A stretch of 15,982 bases of DNA from Scleromatobacter sp038208735 (lineage in GTDB: Bacteria; Pseudomonadota; Gammaproteobacteria; Burkholderiales; Burkholderiaceae_C), in NCBI GenBank assembly GCA_038208735.1, contig JBBQYL010000114.1, forward strand, positions 1-15,982. The letters are read 5' to 3'. Below the pieces are notes generated by a model. It saw only the letters and a list, made by a program, of their open reading frames with translations. It was not told where the DNA came from and did not search any database. A program made the position numbers and the translations under genes. This document shows, in pieces, positions 15,235-15,982 of this stretch. Numbering within the stretch: position 1 is the stretch's first letter; every line of letters begins with the position of its first letter.

Positions 15235-15982
15235 TCAAGGCAGGTCGACGATCTCGACCCAGTTCGGGTTCTTGCCGACGGCCACGTGCCGGGGCGCGCC
15301 GAGCGCGCCGCTGGCCGCGTCGATCGCGTGCAGCGACACGGCGTTGGAATCCTGCCCCGCGGCGATCAGGAACGCGCCGGTCGAATCGATCGCGAAGCCG
15401 CGCGGCGTCTTCTCGGTGGGCGTCTGGCCCAGCGGTTGCAGCAGGCCGGTGGCGGCATCGACGCGGAAGGTCGTGATCGTGCTGGAGCTGCGCTCCGACG
15501 CATACAGGAATCGGCCGTCCGGCCTCAGGTGCAGATCGGCGGCCCAGGGCTTGCCGCCGAAGCCCGCCGGCAGCGTGGTGGTGCGCTGCAGCTCGCTCAA
15601 CGCGCCGCGCTGCGCGTCCCAGGCATAGACGCCGAGGGACGCGTCCAGCTCACCCAGCAGGTAGACGAAGCGCTGCGCCTGGTCCCAGACGAAATGACGC
15701 GAGCCCGATTTCGCGGGCGCCGAAAGCTGCGCGGGGTCGTTCGCCGTGAGCTTGCCGGTCTGCGCGTCGAAGCGCCAGATCGAGACGTTGTCGCCCCCGA
15801 GGCTGGTGGCGAGCACGAAGCGGTTGCTGGCGTTCGCGTGGATCGCATGCGCGTTCGGGGCGGTGTCGATCACCTGGCGCACCGCGCCGACCACCCCGTC
15901 CTTGCCGATCTCGTTGACGCTGATCTTGGCGCCGCCGTACGAGGCCGAGAACAGCCAGCGGCCGCTGCGATCGGTGTCGATG
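15235..15982 (-). CDS. Lactonase-type beta-propeller protein (N-terminus beyond the right edge)
   Basis: The minus strand is open from the right edge to a TGA at 15235-15237, giving about 248 residues of a 6-phosphogluconolactonase (PF10282)-type seven-bladed propeller. Blade repeats are visible as SGRWLFSASYGGAKISVNEI, then HANASNRFVLATSLGGDNVS, RPDGRFLYASERSSSTITTF, STGAFLIAAGQDSNAVSLHA and finally GKNPNWVEIVDLP. The order D-R-x-L-Y-A/S-(N/E)R..S-I-x-x-F and the C-terminal NPNWVEI are characteristic of the family, usually about 340-400 residues, so roughly the first third is missing. Many members are exported or of unknown substrate, so lactonase activity is not assured. A GTG at 15894 is an internal codon, not the start, because the blade pattern continues upstream of it. 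Confidence 0.9.
   Translation of the reverse strand, partial: IDTDRSGRWLFSASYGGAKISVNEIGKDGVVGAVRQVIDTAPNAHAIHANASNRFVLATSLGGDNVSIWRFDAQTGKLTANDPAQLSAPAKSGSRHFVWDQAQRFVYLLGELDASLGVYAWDAQRGALSELQRTTTLPAGFGGKPWAADLHLRPDGRFLYASERSSSTITTFRVDAATGLLQPLGQTPTEKTPRGFAIDSTGAFLIAAGQDSNAVSLHAIDAASGALGAPRHVAVGKNPNWVEIVDLP

Noticed and set aside
1..15982. CRISPR array, tRNA/rRNA genes, insertion sequence or prophage
   Set aside because: No regularly spaced repeats, tRNA-like cloverleaf, transposase, integrase or phage structural motifs were found on either strand.

Overview
The window is GC-rich DNA with dense genes, strong G/C preference at third codon positions and short intergenic gaps. The gene families (SgrR/MFS pair, divergent LysR-SDR units, a coiled-coil XRE protein, a PAS hybrid kinase, DUF1111 di-haem enzymes, Tsr-like chemoreceptor remnants) fit a free-living betaproteobacterium, most likely Burkholderiales. 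That placement is an inference from gene content; there is no rRNA or other marker gene.

Layout. (1) 1-2072: the N-terminal 260 residues of an SgrR-type regulator on the minus strand, divergent from an MFS exporter. (2) 2276-7100: two regulator/target modules in a row. A LysR regulator is divergent from an SDR oxidoreductase, then a second LysR regulator is divergent from an MFS exporter followed by a second SDR. Each LysR gene has a 15-bp dyad 6-10 bases upstream of its start. (3) 7186-10131: a small four-helix membrane protein with an NPYEPP N-terminus, a 342-base gene-poor gap, a coiled-coil/HTH DNA-binding protein, and a soluble PAS hybrid histidine kinase with its own receiver. (4) 10352-13872: the most unusual part, a two-gene overlapping operon. 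Gene 1 encodes an exported beta-propeller followed by the first haem-c half of a DUF1111-type di-haem oxidoreductase. Gene 2 encodes a complete YeiH-type (putative sulfate exporter family) membrane protein fused at its C-terminus to the second haem-c half of the same enzyme. Each half carries its own conserved motifs, so the operon appears to encode one di-haem enzyme whose two domains are separated by a transporter. (5) 13982-15206: a gene graveyard. The C-terminal remnant of an AfsR/LuxR-like ATPase regulator abuts a chemoreceptor that lacks its N-terminus and also lacks, with a frame change, the signalling tip. (6) 15235-15982: the C-terminal part of a lactonase-type beta-propeller protein on the minus strand, running off the right edge.

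How the genes work together. The left third is local regulator/efflux/oxidoreductase units, each probably autoregulated from its divergent promoter. The 10.3-13.9 kb operon is best read as a membrane-tethered periplasmic redox enzyme coupled to an anion-type transporter: 11 hydrophobic segments, arginine-rich cytoplasmic loops and a C-terminus predicted to be periplasmic agree with haem-c attachment outside the cytoplasm. Its substrate cannot be read from the sequence.
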